A stretch of 64,000 nt of DNA. It comes from Bolinopsis microptera (Eukaryota; Ctenophora; Tentaculata; Lobata; Bolinopsidae). Below the pieces are notes generated by a model that was given only the letters and a program-made list of their open reading frames with translations, did not search any database and had not been told where the DNA came from. Positions within the stretch are counted from its first letter, which is position 1. Every line of letters starts with the position of its first letter. The DNA lies in assembly GCF_026151205.1 (NCBI RefSeq), contig NC_087081.1, positions 4,459,246 through 4,523,245 on the forward strand, given 5' to 3'. The position numbers were made by a program, and so were the translations under genes. This document shows, piece after piece, positions 1 to 12,100 of this stretch.

Positions 1-1602
1 GTGGGGGTAACTAGATCTCCAGTTCTGACAAACCACTCCTTTCTGCGTCTTGGAACGGTAACCTGAAATCAGAGTAAGTGTTGATATTGCTGTGAGGGTA
101 ACTAGATCTCCAGTTCTGACAAACCACTCCTTTCTGCGTCTTGGAACGGTAACCTGAAATCAGAGTAAGTGTTGATATTGCTGTGAGGGTAACTAGATCT
201 CCAGTTCTGACAAACCACTCCTTTCTGCGTCTTGGAACGGTAACCTGAAATCAGAGTAAGTGTTGATATTGCTGTGACTCTGTGAGGGTAGCTAGATAGT
301 AGATATCTAGTTCTGACAAACCACTCCTTTCTGCGTCTTGGAACGGTAACCTGAAATCAGAGTAAGTGTTGATATTGCTGTGACTCTGTGAGGGTAGCTA
401 GATATTTAGTTCTGACAAACCACTCCTTTCTGCGTCTTGGAACGGTAACCTGAAATCAGAGTAAGTGTTGATATTGCTGTGACTCTGTGAGGGTAGCTAG
501 ATATTTAGTTCTGACAAACCACTCCTTTCTGCGTCTTGGAACGGTAACCTGAAATCAGAGTAAGTGTTGATATTGCTGTGAGGGTAACTAGATCTCCAGT
601 TCTGACAAACCACTCCTTTCTGCGTCTTGGAACGGTAACCTGAAATCAGAGTAAGTGTTGATATTGCTGTGAGGGTAACTAGATCTCCAGTTCTGACAAA
701 CCACTCCTTTCTGCGTCTTGGAACGGTAACCTGAAATCAGAGTAAGTGTTGATATTGCTGTGACTCTGTGAGGGTAACTAGATCTCCAGTTCTGACAAAC
801 CACTCCTTTCTGCGTCTTGGAACGGTAACCTGAAATCAGAGTAAGTGTTGATATTGCTGTGACTCTGTGAGGGTAGCTAGATATTTAGTTCTGACAAACC
901 ACTCCTTTCTGCGTCTTGGAACGGTAACCTGAAATCAGAGTAAGTGTTGATATTGCTGTGACTCTGTGAGGGTAGCTAGATATTTAGTTCTGACAAACCA
1001 CTCCTTTCTGCGTCTTGGAACGGTAACCTGAAATCAGAGTAAGTGTTGATATTGCTGTGACTCTGTGAGGGTAGCTAGATATTTAGTTCTGACAAACCAC
1101 TCCTTTCTGCGTCTTGGAACGGTAACCTGAAATCAGAGTAAGTGTTGATATTGCTGTGACTCTGTGAGGGTAGCTAGATATTTAGTTCTGACAAACCACT
1201 CCTTTCTGCGTCTTGGAACGGTAACCTGAAATCAGAGTAAGTGTTGATATTGCTGTGAGGGTAACTAGATCTCCAGTTCTGACAAACCACTCCTTTCTGC
1301 GTCTTGGAACGGTAACCTGAAATCAGAGTAAGTGTTGATATTGCTGTGAGGGTAACTAGATCTCCAGTTCTGACAAACCACTCCTTTCTGCGTCTTGGAA
1401 CGGTAACCTGAAATCAGAGTAAGTGTTGATATTGCTGTGACTCTGTGAGGGTAACTAGATATCCAGTTCTGACAAACCACTCCTTTCTGCGTCTTGGAAC
1501 GGTAACCTGAAATCAGAGTAAGTGTTGATATTGCTGTGAGGGTAACTAGATCTCCAGTTCTGACAAACCACTCCTTTCTGCGTCTTGGAACGGTAACCTG
1601 AA
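1..1602 (-). repeat. Minisatellite made of a kringle exon start plus its splice acceptor, 17 copies
   Basis: There are seventeen units of 91 or 100 bp; the longer form has an extra ACTCTGTGA-type insert. Read on the minus strand each unit has an AT/pyrimidine-rich tract ending TCTGATTTCAG, a good 3' splice site, then about 58 bp coding YRSKTQKGVVCQNWRSSYPH. This matches the early part of a kringle domain (Y-R-x-SKT-x-G-x-x-CQ-x-W-x-S-x-x-PH). Several units have TAA after CQN, so the array is not one reading frame. The intact rest of the exon would lie to the left, outside the window. I infer local amplification of an intron-exon junction. The kringle match rests on family knowledge and was not searched. 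Confidence 0.75.
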
Positions 1603-1868
1603 ATTAAACGTCCAAATTTCGTAATAACGTGGGATTTAAGACATGATTGTTTGTTGCCCGGACGGTGAAGAAACTGAGAAATGAGTACAAGGAAGATTGT
1701 TGGTTCGATCCATAAGTTGTTTCAAGGTTTAATTAAAAGATTCAAATGAAAAAATGTTTAACTGTAGTACCTGTATAATTATACAACGTGATATTATTAT
1801 CAGTGCATTGTGTACAACACCAACTACACCGATCAATTGCCAAGCTGCGAAACATTTATTTATTATTA
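1603..1868. other. Spacer and 3' flank of the Kazal gene
   Basis: No exon is visible. On the minus strand AATAAA-type hexamers (plus strand TTTATTTATT near 1855-1864) lie just past the stop codon of the minus-strand gene and are a likely poly(A) signal. Confidence 0.5.
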
Positions 1869-3707
1869 TCACTTCGAGATGGCAGGGCCTACCCTACCTG
1901 TGTAATACAACCCTTTTTCATTGTAGCACATCACGTTAGTAACCACTGGTCTGATAGAGTAGAAAGAGCCCCGTCCTAGCCCACTAATCTTAGGGTACTG
2001 CCGACTATCTGTAACATCAGTCCTGGTGGTCCCCTCGTTCAGCCGGATCTTACTCCCTCCGTACCTGGTCCCACTGAAGATATACCAGTCACCTCTGTTA
2101 ACCTTGAACGAGCTTATCTTGCCTCTCAGGTTGCTCGCTAGCTGAGTCCTCTTGTCGTAGATCACTGATGTGCTGCCGCTGAAGCTCTTTCCTGTAGCAA
2201 TGGTGATTTCAGGTCCTTCACAGTCTTGAAGATCGGTTGCTTTGTCCGTGTAGGTGATGCTGTTCTCCGGACACTGCACACAGGACACTGAACTCTCTGT
2301 ATCTTGGTACGTGTCGTAGGGACAGCTTGTGCAGGATGTCTGGTTCTGCTTGTTCTGGTAGGTCCCTAAAGGACACGCAACACACGTGACCCGCCCGTTA
2401 ACGATCACCACCTTACTGCCAGGATCACATGACGTGAAGTGACATTCAGAGCTGGAGATGCTGCCTTGACTGTCGGTAGTCATCTTATCCGGACACTTGC
2501 TGCAGGATAGACCACCATCTGTTTCTCTGTAATAACCTTTAGCACACTTTTGACATATTTTCGCTCCTGTTTGAGGTTGGTAAGTTCCCCTCGGACAAGT
2601 GTAGCAGAACCTCCTCCCCAGCTCTATCTGGTAGGTTCCAGCATCACACTTCTGACAGGATGTAGCTCCGGTGACATTGTTATAGGTCCCCTCACCACAC
2701 ATTCTGCAGGCTGGTGACCCGACAGTGTTCATGTAAGTACCTGGGTGACAGGATGTGCACTGGAGAGATCCTTTAGAATTACTAAACGTTCCCACTGGAC
2801 AGGACTCACAAGCAGTAACCCCACTAGAGTTGGAGAAGGTGCCCATAACACACCCCTCGCACATGGTGCCATCAGTGTAGTTGCCCGCACCACACGTGCT
2901 ACAGGAAGCAGACCCCACTGCACTAGTCCAGGTACCAGCTGAGCAGGAAGTGCAGGGAGCTTTACCTGTAGCGGAGTAATGTCCGGCTACACAATCAGAG
3001 AGACACTGTGAGCTGCTAGTAGCTCCTGCATCTACAGTGTCAGTACCGTTAGGACAGGACACACAGATAGAGGCACCAGGTGCGGGCTGGTAGGAGTCTC
3101 TAGGACACTGATCACAAGACATACTGCCTGTACTGTTAGTGAACTCTCCTGGTCCGCACTGTCTGCAGGGTCCGTACTGTCCGTCGTTTGAATAGTGTCC
3201 AGTTGGGCACGCTCCTGTGCAGTTCCCATTCCAGTACACATAGCTAGCTACTTTAGACCTGTAGTCAGACTCAGTCATCATGCTGAAATCAACTCCGTCA
3301 TCAAAGCTGATAATACCCTCTCCACACATCTTCTTAGCCATGGCACAACTACTGTTGAACTCAGTTAGGGATGAGTCACAGACTGTGATGGCTCCGCTCA
3401 CAGTGGTACAGTTAGGACAGTTCCCACCCCCTCCATCATTACTGCAGGGACCATCATTAGTCTTGTATTGTGACACTATGATGGAAACAGGCAGCGAGTT
3501 TATGTCAGTGCCATCTCCGAATGTGATAGTTTGCTCCTCACAAAGAGCGATAAGAAGTTCACACTCGCTAGTGTAAGTGACACCATCCAGACCACAGACA
3601 TCACCAGGAGTACCTGTCCAGGTGCTGCAGTCCGGGCAGGACAAGGAGGAGGAGGTGAGGAGAAGGAGAAGGAGGAGGGGTGGCCAGAGGGGCTGAGAAT
3701 GAGTCAT
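1869..3707 (-). CDS. Secreted Kazal / Cys-rich repeat / beta-gamma-crystallin-like protein
   Basis: One uninterrupted 612-residue frame, probably a secreted extracellular protein. Residues 1-23 are a signal peptide (MTHSQPLWPP then seven Leu). A Kazal-like module follows (about 24-70) with the classic core VCGLDGVTYTSECEL, and a degenerate second one (about 96-150, CPNCTTVSG to SSCAMAKKMC). From about 165 to 495 run seven to eight Cys-rich repeats of about 45 residues of the GCC2/GCC3 (ephrin-receptor-like) type, of the form CxxGTYxxxxGxxxCxxCxxG. The last 115 residues look like a beta/gamma-crystallin module (RGDWYIFSGTRYGGSKIRL, then GRGSFYSI). Several NxS/T sites support secretion. The lack of introns is odd beside its intron-rich neighbours and could mean a retrocopy, but the frame is intact. 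A protease-inhibitor role is possible from the Kazal core but not shown. Confidence 0.85.
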   Translation of the reverse strand: MTHSQPLWPPLLLLLLLTSSSLSCPDCSTWTGTPGDVCGLDGVTYTSECELLIALCEEQTITFGDGTDINSLPVSIIVSQYKTNDGPCSNDGGGGNCPNCTTVSGAITVCDSSLTEFNSSCAMAKKMCGEGIISFDDGVDFSMMTESDYRSKVASYVYWNGNCTGACPTGHYSNDGQYGPCRQCGPGEFTNSTGSMSCDQCPRDSYQPAPGASICVSCPNGTDTVDAGATSSSQCLSDCVAGHYSATGKAPCTSCSAGTWTSAVGSASCSTCGAGNYTDGTMCEGCVMGTFSNSSGVTACESCPVGTFSNSKGSLQCTSCHPGTYMNTVGSPACRMCGEGTYNNVTGATSCQKCDAGTYQIELGRRFCYTCPRGTYQPQTGAKICQKCAKGYYRETDGGLSCSKCPDKMTTDSQGSISSSECHFTSCDPGSKVVIVNGRVTCVACPLGTYQNKQNQTSCTSCPYDTYQDTESSVSCVQCPENSITYTDKATDLQDCEGPEITIATGKSFSGSTSVIYDKRTQLASNLRGKISSFKVNRGDWYIFSGTRYGGSKIRLNEGTTRTDVTDSRQYPKISGLGRGSFYSIRPVVTNVMCYNEKGLYYTGRVGPAISK

Positions 3708-4632
3708 GAGGGTGTTTGCTATTGTTCTTAAGCTGAATGTGAGAGTTTAGGTTAACCTTAAAATGTCAATATTTTCATATCTTTTATAGTTGTATAGTTA
3801 TACGTGTGGCAGAAAAGCAGATCTCTTTTTTCAAAAGCAAAGTTATATGGAAGTTGAAGAAATATTTCAATTTTATAAGCGTCGTTATTAACGTCAAAAC
3901 AAAGCTGATAAGATTGAAACTTTTTTTTTCAAAATTCATATTATAGTCAATAATCGGAAATGAAAAACTTCAGTCACCGCAGTCACACTGTTTGACTGTT
4001 GAACAACCAACATAAGATACAGAGTGTGGCACCAAACCAAGAACCAATGTGTTCTCATCGAAATGGACAAGATAAGCTGCACATCTAGTTCATGAGAAAT
4101 AAAATGCAACTTGAGCCTATCCTGACTGAAATCAGTCAGAGGGTACAGGAAACATTTGTCCGAGATAATAATTATAAGAGATAAGAATCAGGTCATTGCA
4201 TGAGACAATTTATACCGTACCTTCGCACCGTGTTATGCATTACGTGACTACGCTTAGTCGGTCATATTATGGGGGGGGGGGGGGGGGGGGGGGGGGGGGA
4301 GGGTTGGGGGGAGGGGAGGGGGGGGAGGGGGGAATCATAGGTGTTAAAAATATGGACTGTTATAAATATGGTTCTTTGGCCCGAAATGGAGCAAATTAGA
4401 CTCCTATAATATTACCGACTCAGGTAAATTTTATGCAAATTTAGCCGTTAAGAGTTTAAGGGTGACGTAATCTGCAAAATATACAAAAGTCGATTTTTGC
4501 ATTTGAACTGCTTTGTGAGTAAACACAAAGTTCACCCTTATCTGTAAACATTTTGAAACAATGACGTAAACACTAAGCAGTTAACCCAAACTCCAGTGAA
4601 ACTTTACTGAAACTGACCTCATACCTCCTCAG
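3708..4632. other. Divergent intergenic region with a poly-G tract
   Basis: This lies between the minus-strand Kazal gene and the plus-strand Cys-rich gene. Promoters and the first exon(s) of the plus-strand gene may be here, but I could not find an ATG exon ending in the required phase. A run of about 29 G at 4271-4299, followed by interrupted G runs to about 4331, is a strong G-quadruplex candidate. Confidence 0.5.
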
Positions 4633-7600
4633 ATACCTGCTTAGTTAGCGATGTGGAGTATTACAAAGGAGAGACCTTCGGTTCAACATGCAACAGGTAA
4701 CACACAGAACTTAGCAATGCTAATGCTAATAGCTGTATGCGCTAAGTTAGCGTATAGAGCTATAAGTATTTTATTGGTAGTACGCTTAGATAAAGCATCA
4801 AGTATGATCAGTCAGCTGATAAATTGTCGAATTAAAATAGAGTCACGACTTGTCTTCCACCTTTCAACATTAACGTAACTAAGTGATAGCAGAGAACGCA
4901 CATCTAATAAAGCAAATTTAGAAATAACAATTAACCTCGTTTTTCACCTCATTTAACTCGTATTTAACTTCTTATTTTCCTAGATGCACGTGCTACTTAT
5001 ACAGTACAGTATATGTGGACTGTGTGAGGACCCCTGATTGTAAACACATGACCACACCAGCTCCTCTCCCTCCAACCACACCCCCTCCAGTCAGACTCAG
5101 GGTTAAATCTAGTGAGTACCCCCAACCACACCCCCTCCAGTCAGACTCAGGGTTAAATCTAGTGAGTACCCCCAACCACACCCCCTCCAGTCAGACTCAG
5201 GGTTAAATCTAGTGAGTACCCCCAACCACACCCACTCCAGTCAGACTCAGGGTTAAATCTAGTGAGTACCCCCAACCACACCCCCTCCAGTCAGACTCAG
5301 GGTTAAATCTAGTGAGTACCCCCAACCACACCCCCTCCAGTCAGACTCAGGGTTAAATCTAGTGAGTACCCCCCACCACACCCCCTCCAGTCAGACTCAG
5401 GGTTAAATCTAGTGAGTACCCCCAACCACACCCCCTCCAGTCAGACTCAGGGTTAAATCTAGTGAGTTATATCCCCAACCATACCCCCTCCAGTCAGACT
5501 CAGGGTTAAATCTAGTGAGTACCCCCAACCACACCCCCTCCAGTCAGACTCAGGGTTAAATCTAGTGAGTACCCCCAACCACACCCCCTCCAGTCAGACT
5601 CAGGGTTAAATCTAGTGAGTACCCCCAACCACACCCCCTCCAGTCAGACTCAGGGTTAAATCTAGTGAGTACCCCCAACCACACCCCCTCCAGTCAGACT
5701 CAGGGTTAAATCTAGCGAGTACCCCCAACCACACCCCCTCCAGTCAGACTCAGGGTTAAATCTAGTGAGTACCTCCAACCACACCCCTCCAGTCAGACTC
5801 AGGGTTAAATCTAGTGAGTACCCCCAACCACACCCCCTCCAGTCAGACTCAGGGTTAAATCTAGTGAGTACCCCCAACCACACCCCCTCCAGTCAGACTC
5901 AGGGTTAAATCTAGTGAGTACCTCCAACCACACCCCCTCCAGTCAGACTCTGGGTTAAATCTAGTGAGTACCCCCAACCACACCCCCTCCAGTCAGACTC
6001 TGGGTTAAATCTAGTGAATACCCCCAACCACACCCCCTCCAGTCAGACTCAGGGTTAAATCTAGTGAGTACCTCCAACCACACCCCCTCCAGTCAGACTC
6101 AGGGTTAAATCTAGTGAATACCCCCAACCACACCCCCTCCAGTCAGACTCAGGGTTAAATCTAGTGAATACCCCCAACTAAACCCCCACCAGTCAGACTC
6201 AGGGTTAAATCTAGTGAGTTATACCCCCAACCACACCCCCTCCAGTCAGACTCAGGGTTAAATCTAGTGAGTACCCCCAACCACACCCCCTCCAGTCAGA
6301 CTCAGGGTTAAATCTAGTGAGTACCCCCAACCACACCCCCTCCAGTCAGACTCAGGGTTAAATCTAGCGAGTACCCCCAACCACACCCCCTCCAGTCAGA
6401 CTCAGGGTTAAATCTAGTGAGTACCTCCAACCACACCCCTCCAGTCAGACTCAGGGTTAAATCTAGTGAGTACCCCCAACCACACCCCCTCCAGTCAGAC
6501 TCAGGGTTAAATCTAGTGAGTACCCCCAACCACACCCCCTCCAGTCAGACTCAGGGTTAAATCTAGTGAGTACCCCCAACCACACCCCCTCCAGTCAGAC
6601 CCAGGGTTAAATCTAGTGAGTACCCCCCAACCACACCCCCTCCAGTCAGACTCAGGGTTAAATCTAGTGAGTACCCCCAACCACACCCCCTCCAGTCAGA
6701 CTCAGGGTTAAATCTAGTGAGTACCCCCAACCACACCCCCTCCAGTCAGACTCAGGGTTAAATCTAGTGAGTACCCCCAACCACACCCCCTCCAGTCAGA
6801 CCCAGGGTTAAATCTAGTGAGTACCCCCCAACCACACCCCCTCCAGTCAGACTCAGGGTTAAATCTAGTGAGTACCTCCAACCACACCCCTCCAGTCAGA
6901 CTCAGGGTTAAATCTAGTGAGTACCCCCAACCACACCCCCTCCAGTCAGACTCAGGGTTAAATCTAGTGAGTACCCCCAACCACACCCCCTCCAGTCAGA
7001 CTCAGGGTTAAATCTAGTGAGTACCCCCAACCACACCCCCTCCAGTCAGACCCAGGGTTAAATCTAGTGAGTACCCCCCAACCACACCCCCTCCAGTCAG
7101 ACTCAGGGTTAAATCTAGTGAGTACCCCCAACCACACCCCCTCCAGTCAGACTCAGGGTTAAATCTAGCTAGTATACGCTCAGAGTATTTCAAAGAATGC
7201 TCCAGTACTAGAACATACCACTGGTATAATTATTGCACATATACCATTACATTTACATTCCTTACAAGTTTTAGTAGCAATTATACTTCAGAGTGTCACG
7301 GAGGAGTAAGGTTCCTGGATTGTTCAACTCCTTGTGAGAGGGAATGTGGGTCTCGTGACTCAGACTGCAGACGTCACTGTTCCCAGGTTGGCTTGAATAA
7401 CCGATCAGGGGAAGGGATGCTTAAGTAGTAGTAGTAAAATGAATTAAATTAAGTAACGGTGAATAAATCAAAGGAGGCATGAAGAATATGGCGAAAGATT
7501 TCATTGTAACCAGCCAGTTACAGCAGTCGAAAGTACAATTTGAATTATAACTACAGCAGGGTGTCATTATTAACTGTTCTCAGTTTAAATGTGGGTTATG

Positions 7601-7985
7601 GAGAATAGAGGGAACGGGAAATATTCTATTTAAGTTTATAAGATTATATATCAAATTTTAGCTTTTCGCGACCCAAATTTCACCGTTTTGACTGAATTTT
7701 TCTTGAATGACAATCTAGCAAGGTCACTGGGGATAACACAAGACACGATTGTGGTTTTGAAAGTTCTATTCCCAAATAAAGCTTTGATAAACGGAAAATC
7801 ATCAAAAAATAAAAAGAGGTTTTTCAGATTTTTGTAAGATTTAAAAAAGAGTATAGCAATAAAGTAATAGCAATTATATATCCCCACAGGAGTGTTCCTG
7901 TCCCCCAGAAAGACCAGTGTTTTATGGAGGATGTTGTGTAGCTGAAGCGGTCTGTATTGAGGACGGCTGGGACTCCTGGTTTTAG
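4633..7985 (+). CDS. VWC/TIL-like cysteine-rich secreted protein, 3' three exons
   Basis: Exons 4633-4696, 4984-5111, 7292-7386 and 7890-7985 join in phase (phase 2, then 1, then 0) to give a Cys-rich C-terminus ending DGWDSWF-stop. The first two give a von Willebrand C-like pattern (TCLVSDVEYYKGETFGSTCN then CTCYLYSTVYVDC), followed by a short Thr/Pro linker. The last two give a TIL-like pattern (CHGGVRFLDCSTPCERECG, then ECSCPPERPVFYGGCC). It is probably extracellular. The 5' exons and signal peptide were not found and may lie in 3750-4630. The donor of the exon ending at 5111 (TCTA, then GTGAGT) is the first copy of a 50-bp array that fills the next intron. Domain names come from cysteine spacing only. 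The exon chain is well supported by phase; the family is less certain. Confidence 0.65.
5070..7168 (+). repeat. 50-bp minisatellite, about 41 copies, each with a 5' splice site
   Basis: Near-identical 50-bp units (a few of 49, 51 or 54 bp) read CCCCCTCCAGTCAGACTCAG then GGTTAAATCTA then GTGAGT. The first unit is the real end of the exon at 4984-5111, coding PPPVRLRVKS, and GTGAGT is its donor. So the unit is about 39 bp of exon end plus the start of the intron, tandemly repeated. A unit of 50 bp is not a multiple of three, so use of a later donor would shift the frame. The last copy has decayed (AGCTAG at the donor). Confidence 0.85.
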
Positions 7986-9179
7986 ACAAATTATACCCTT
8001 ATACAGAGTTTAATTACTTACCATTCGGAGAATCGATCTCTCAAATCAGAACAGTGCCGATACCAAACTCTCACTACCTAAGACTCGAAGACAATTTTAC
8101 TACGACACATAATTTGCTGGTGGATTCAACATTTTTAGAAGCCGAATTCTTCTTGCTCCTTAGCTATGTAACATGTCAATCAGACTCAGAGACGAAAGTA
8201 AATTTTGCTTGCTGGACATTATTACTTTCAAAATGTGTTCTTGGGTTTAATTCATGGGTTTGTCTCAATGTTTATTTCATTTTTACGTATTATAGATACA
8301 TCTTTATTTGAATTCGAATTACTATTAAAATAAAAAAATAAAAAAACAAAAGTTTTGGTATTATTCCAACTCGTCAGAAAATAAAGTAAATATTTCTATA
8401 TTATCATTATTATATTATATTATACATGTACACACATTGAAATACAGATTCATTTTGAATCTAGCCAATTCGCATGATCATTTTAATAGTTTTGTCATCT
8501 GACTCTGAATTCTGAATTTGCTGAGTAAAAAAATACATTTTGCTAATTTTGTCACTTTATATTTAATCATCATTCGAAGAGTTGAAATGGTGTGTCCTAT
8601 AGTTTTTGGCAACGTTCCATCTGATTATACTTGAACTTCTGTTACCAAGGTTACTACGTGTTCTCTTATCTTTCTCTCCGCAAACTAATTACACTGTTTG
8701 CTGAACCCTTCATATTGAAATACCACTGTTTTCTCATAATCAACCAAGTAAAATACTTCCTTTCAGCCTGAAGATCGTCTCTTCTGGTTTCCATAGTTAC
8801 ACTACTTGTTACCATAGTTACACTACTAGTTACCATAGTTACACTACTAGTTACCATAGTAACACTACTAGTGAGTTAGTGAGTTTACTTCTGGTTACCA
8901 GATGAGTTAGTGGCAAGGTTCTCTCCCACAGATTTGGGATGTCGGCTGCTACTGTTGTTGTTACTGTTGTCAGATTCAGTGGTTGTCATGGTGACTTTGC
9001 AACCCAGTGTGCTGGTTATTGGCTGGATTATTGAAGACCTGGAGTAGTTGAATGTTTATTATTTATTTATTGTTTGTTAAGATAAACATCCATTATATTA
9101 TACTCCTTACCGCTTTCTTACTTTATTGATATTAAATCGGAGGAAGGAAATCAATATCTTGTCTTTATAAATTGCAAAC
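7986..9179. other. Convergent intergenic region
   Basis: AT-rich sequence between two 3' ends. I see no exon. Four copies of a 21-bp X-box-like unit (ACTAGTTACCATAGTTACAC) lie at about 8797-8872, the same unit as in the introns of the neighbouring GPCR. Confidence 0.5.
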
Positions 9180-12100
9180 TCACCAAACTTTAGACTTGAT
9201 GATAAGGATTAACTTGAGGTAAGCTCTTCTGAAGAAAGGGTTCACGATGCCGTAAAGTACCGGATTCACGGCACTCCCACTGAGCAGTAACCAGTGGAAC
9301 GCTATAACAAATTCTGCAGGGTTTTAACATTTAACATACTAGTATTACATTTGTTAACATACTATTATACATGACGTGTTAACATACTGTTGTCACGTGA
9401 TCCACACATTACCATATAAGGCATGGTTGTCACGTGATCCACACGTTACCATGGTAACCGTTTACTGACCTGGTCCAATGGTAATGAGAGAGCCGTCAAT
9501 AAAGTGCAGAAACCCAACTACTGTTATTGGAACTAGGCAGGACATCATGACACCTGCAGAATGATTGCTTTATAAATATTAATATATTTATACTTTTATA
9601 TAATATTAATATATTATATATTATGTTAGAGCAACTTCACATACATTTCTTGACTAGAAGAGTGTGTAACTAGTAGTGTAACCATGGTAACTAGTAGCTG
9701 TAACCATGGTAACTAGTAGTGTGTCCCACTGCTGGACACATTGGAAATTATTACAGTGTGATTCACAGTTATCATAGAGTTATAGTATTGATGAATAACG
9801 GACTAACCAATAATTACTAAAACAGTAACAGTATTGCTCTTGTTCTGCCGTTTTTTCATTAACATAGAATCAGATGCTGGTCTAGACAAATCCCCTGCGG
9901 CACGTGTAGTTGAGCGCATAAAACTTGCACGTGCAGTCTTCTCGTTTGCACGTGCACAGTTTTTCTGGACCAGGTTAGAGGTGGAGTTGGGAGATGTTCT
10001 GGGTATTTCCAGGTCAACACGGACTTTGTTGCAGTCACTAACCGTGTTTCTGCGGTGACTAGAGGATTCTAGTGCTTTTACTAAAGCCTGAAAATAGAGG
10101 ATTCTAGTGTTTTTACTAAAGCCTGAAAATAGAGGATTCTAGTGCTTTTACTAAAGCCTGAAAATAGAGGATTCTAGTGCTTTTACTATAAAAGCCTGAA
10201 AGTAGAAGAAATGGTGATTTACAGAAAGTGTAGTGGTTGTGGTTGTTTATAGTATCACGACGTCTTGCATAATGACGATAAAACGTAATTTTTATTGAAA
10301 AGCAGTAATTTAATCACGCTTAAAAATATGAACCATGGATTTAAACTTTTAGATTTTCCTCTTCTCAATAACACTTACTTCATCTTTCTTAGAAATAGAC
10401 TTGGCGATTGTGAAGATCTTGACATAGCAAATGGTTATCATGAGTAACGGAATTGGCACAAATATCACCGAATACGTCAAACAATACACCTGAAAAACTG
10501 TGTCATTTTTTAACTGTGTCATTTTAAATCAAAATCTCCTAATTTTACAAACGCTAATTAATATTTTAAGTCGGTATTTTTTTAAAGTTCACAAAAAGTT
10601 TTTTTGATGTGACTGAATCGGTAATTCAGTATGTTTTTAAAAGTTCTATTCGTCACACTTTGGTCTGTCCAAAAAAAATGATGAAATGTCCTAAAATACT
10701 TACTAAGATACCCGAAGATACACAAAAACGTAAAATACCTGAAAATACACTAAAATACCTGAAAATACCTGAAAATACTCACTAAAATACACTAAAACAC
10801 CTAAATATACTCACTAAAATACACTAAAATACCTGAAAATACACTAAAATATCTGAAAATACACTAAAATACCTAAAAATACCTGAAAATACTCACTAAA
10901 ATACACTAAAATATCTGAAAATACACTAAAATACCTGTCCGTAAAGTTCCTGAGGGCAGATGAGTCCACAACTGTAGGACCAGGTCGAATAGTTGAATTC
11001 TAGTCCCTGGTAGCTGAAGAGAGGTGGAGAGTTGCACAGCCCTGCTACCACCCAGATACCAACTGAAATATAGTACTTATGTACATCAACGAGAGTAACT
11101 AGTAGTGTAACTATGGTTAACTAGTAGTGTAACTATGGTAACTAGTAGTGTAACTATGGTAACTAGTAGTGTAACTATGGTAACTAGTAGTGTAACTATG
11201 GTAACTAGTAGTGTAACTATGGTAACTAGTAGTGTAACTATGGTAACTAGTAGTGTTACTATGGTAACTAGTAGTGTAACTATGTTAACTAGTAGTGTAA
11301 CTATGGTAACTAGTAGTGTAACTATGGTAACTAGTAGTGTAACTATGGTGACTAGTAGTGTAACTGTGGTAACTAGTAGTGTAACTATGGTAACTAGTAG
11401 TGTTACTATGGTAACTAGTAGTGTAACTATGGTAACTAGTAGTGTAACTATGGTAACTAGTAGTGTAACTATGGTAACTAGTAGTGTAACTATGGTAACT
11501 AGTAGTGTAACTATCAGGGGTGTAGGAAGCGGGGGGGCAGGGGGCCGAGGCCGTCGCCCCCATGAAATCTGGGCAAGGGGCCAAAAAGGGCCAACTTTTA
11601 AATTTAGGTTTCTAAAAATTTTACCGAAAATTTTTTGAGTCACAAATTTTTTAAAGTCGCAAATTTTCAAAGTCAAAAATTTTCAAAAGTAGTTTCAAGT
11701 TTTCTTGGAAACTACTTTTGTTCATATTTCATGCTACCCTGATCATTATGAGCCGAAAATATTATTTTCGGTTTTTGAAGTTCGATGTACGATTTTGGAC
11801 TACCTTACTCGGGAATATTATAACCGGGATAAAGTGGTGGGTTTTGGAAGATTCCACCATATTTTTCCCGGTCAAAAATTTTACCAGTCATAAAAAACCC
11901 GCCGACTCAGATTATGGGGTTCCAAGGGGGTGGTGATCATCATATTTTACCTGAAGTCTCATATGTGCTAGAGAAAACTTTTGAAGCAGTGGATGGAGGG
12001 CTGTAACTTTATTGGCGGTTGCTACCATAATTTCGTTATAAAAATCACAATTTGGTTATAGAAATCAGATTTCAGGGTGGACCGTGATTCTCACTTCTCT

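Noticed and set aside
1-1602. CRISPR-like regular array
   Set aside because: No unique spacers; the genome is animal; units are a continuous tandem repeat with a kringle code and splice acceptor.
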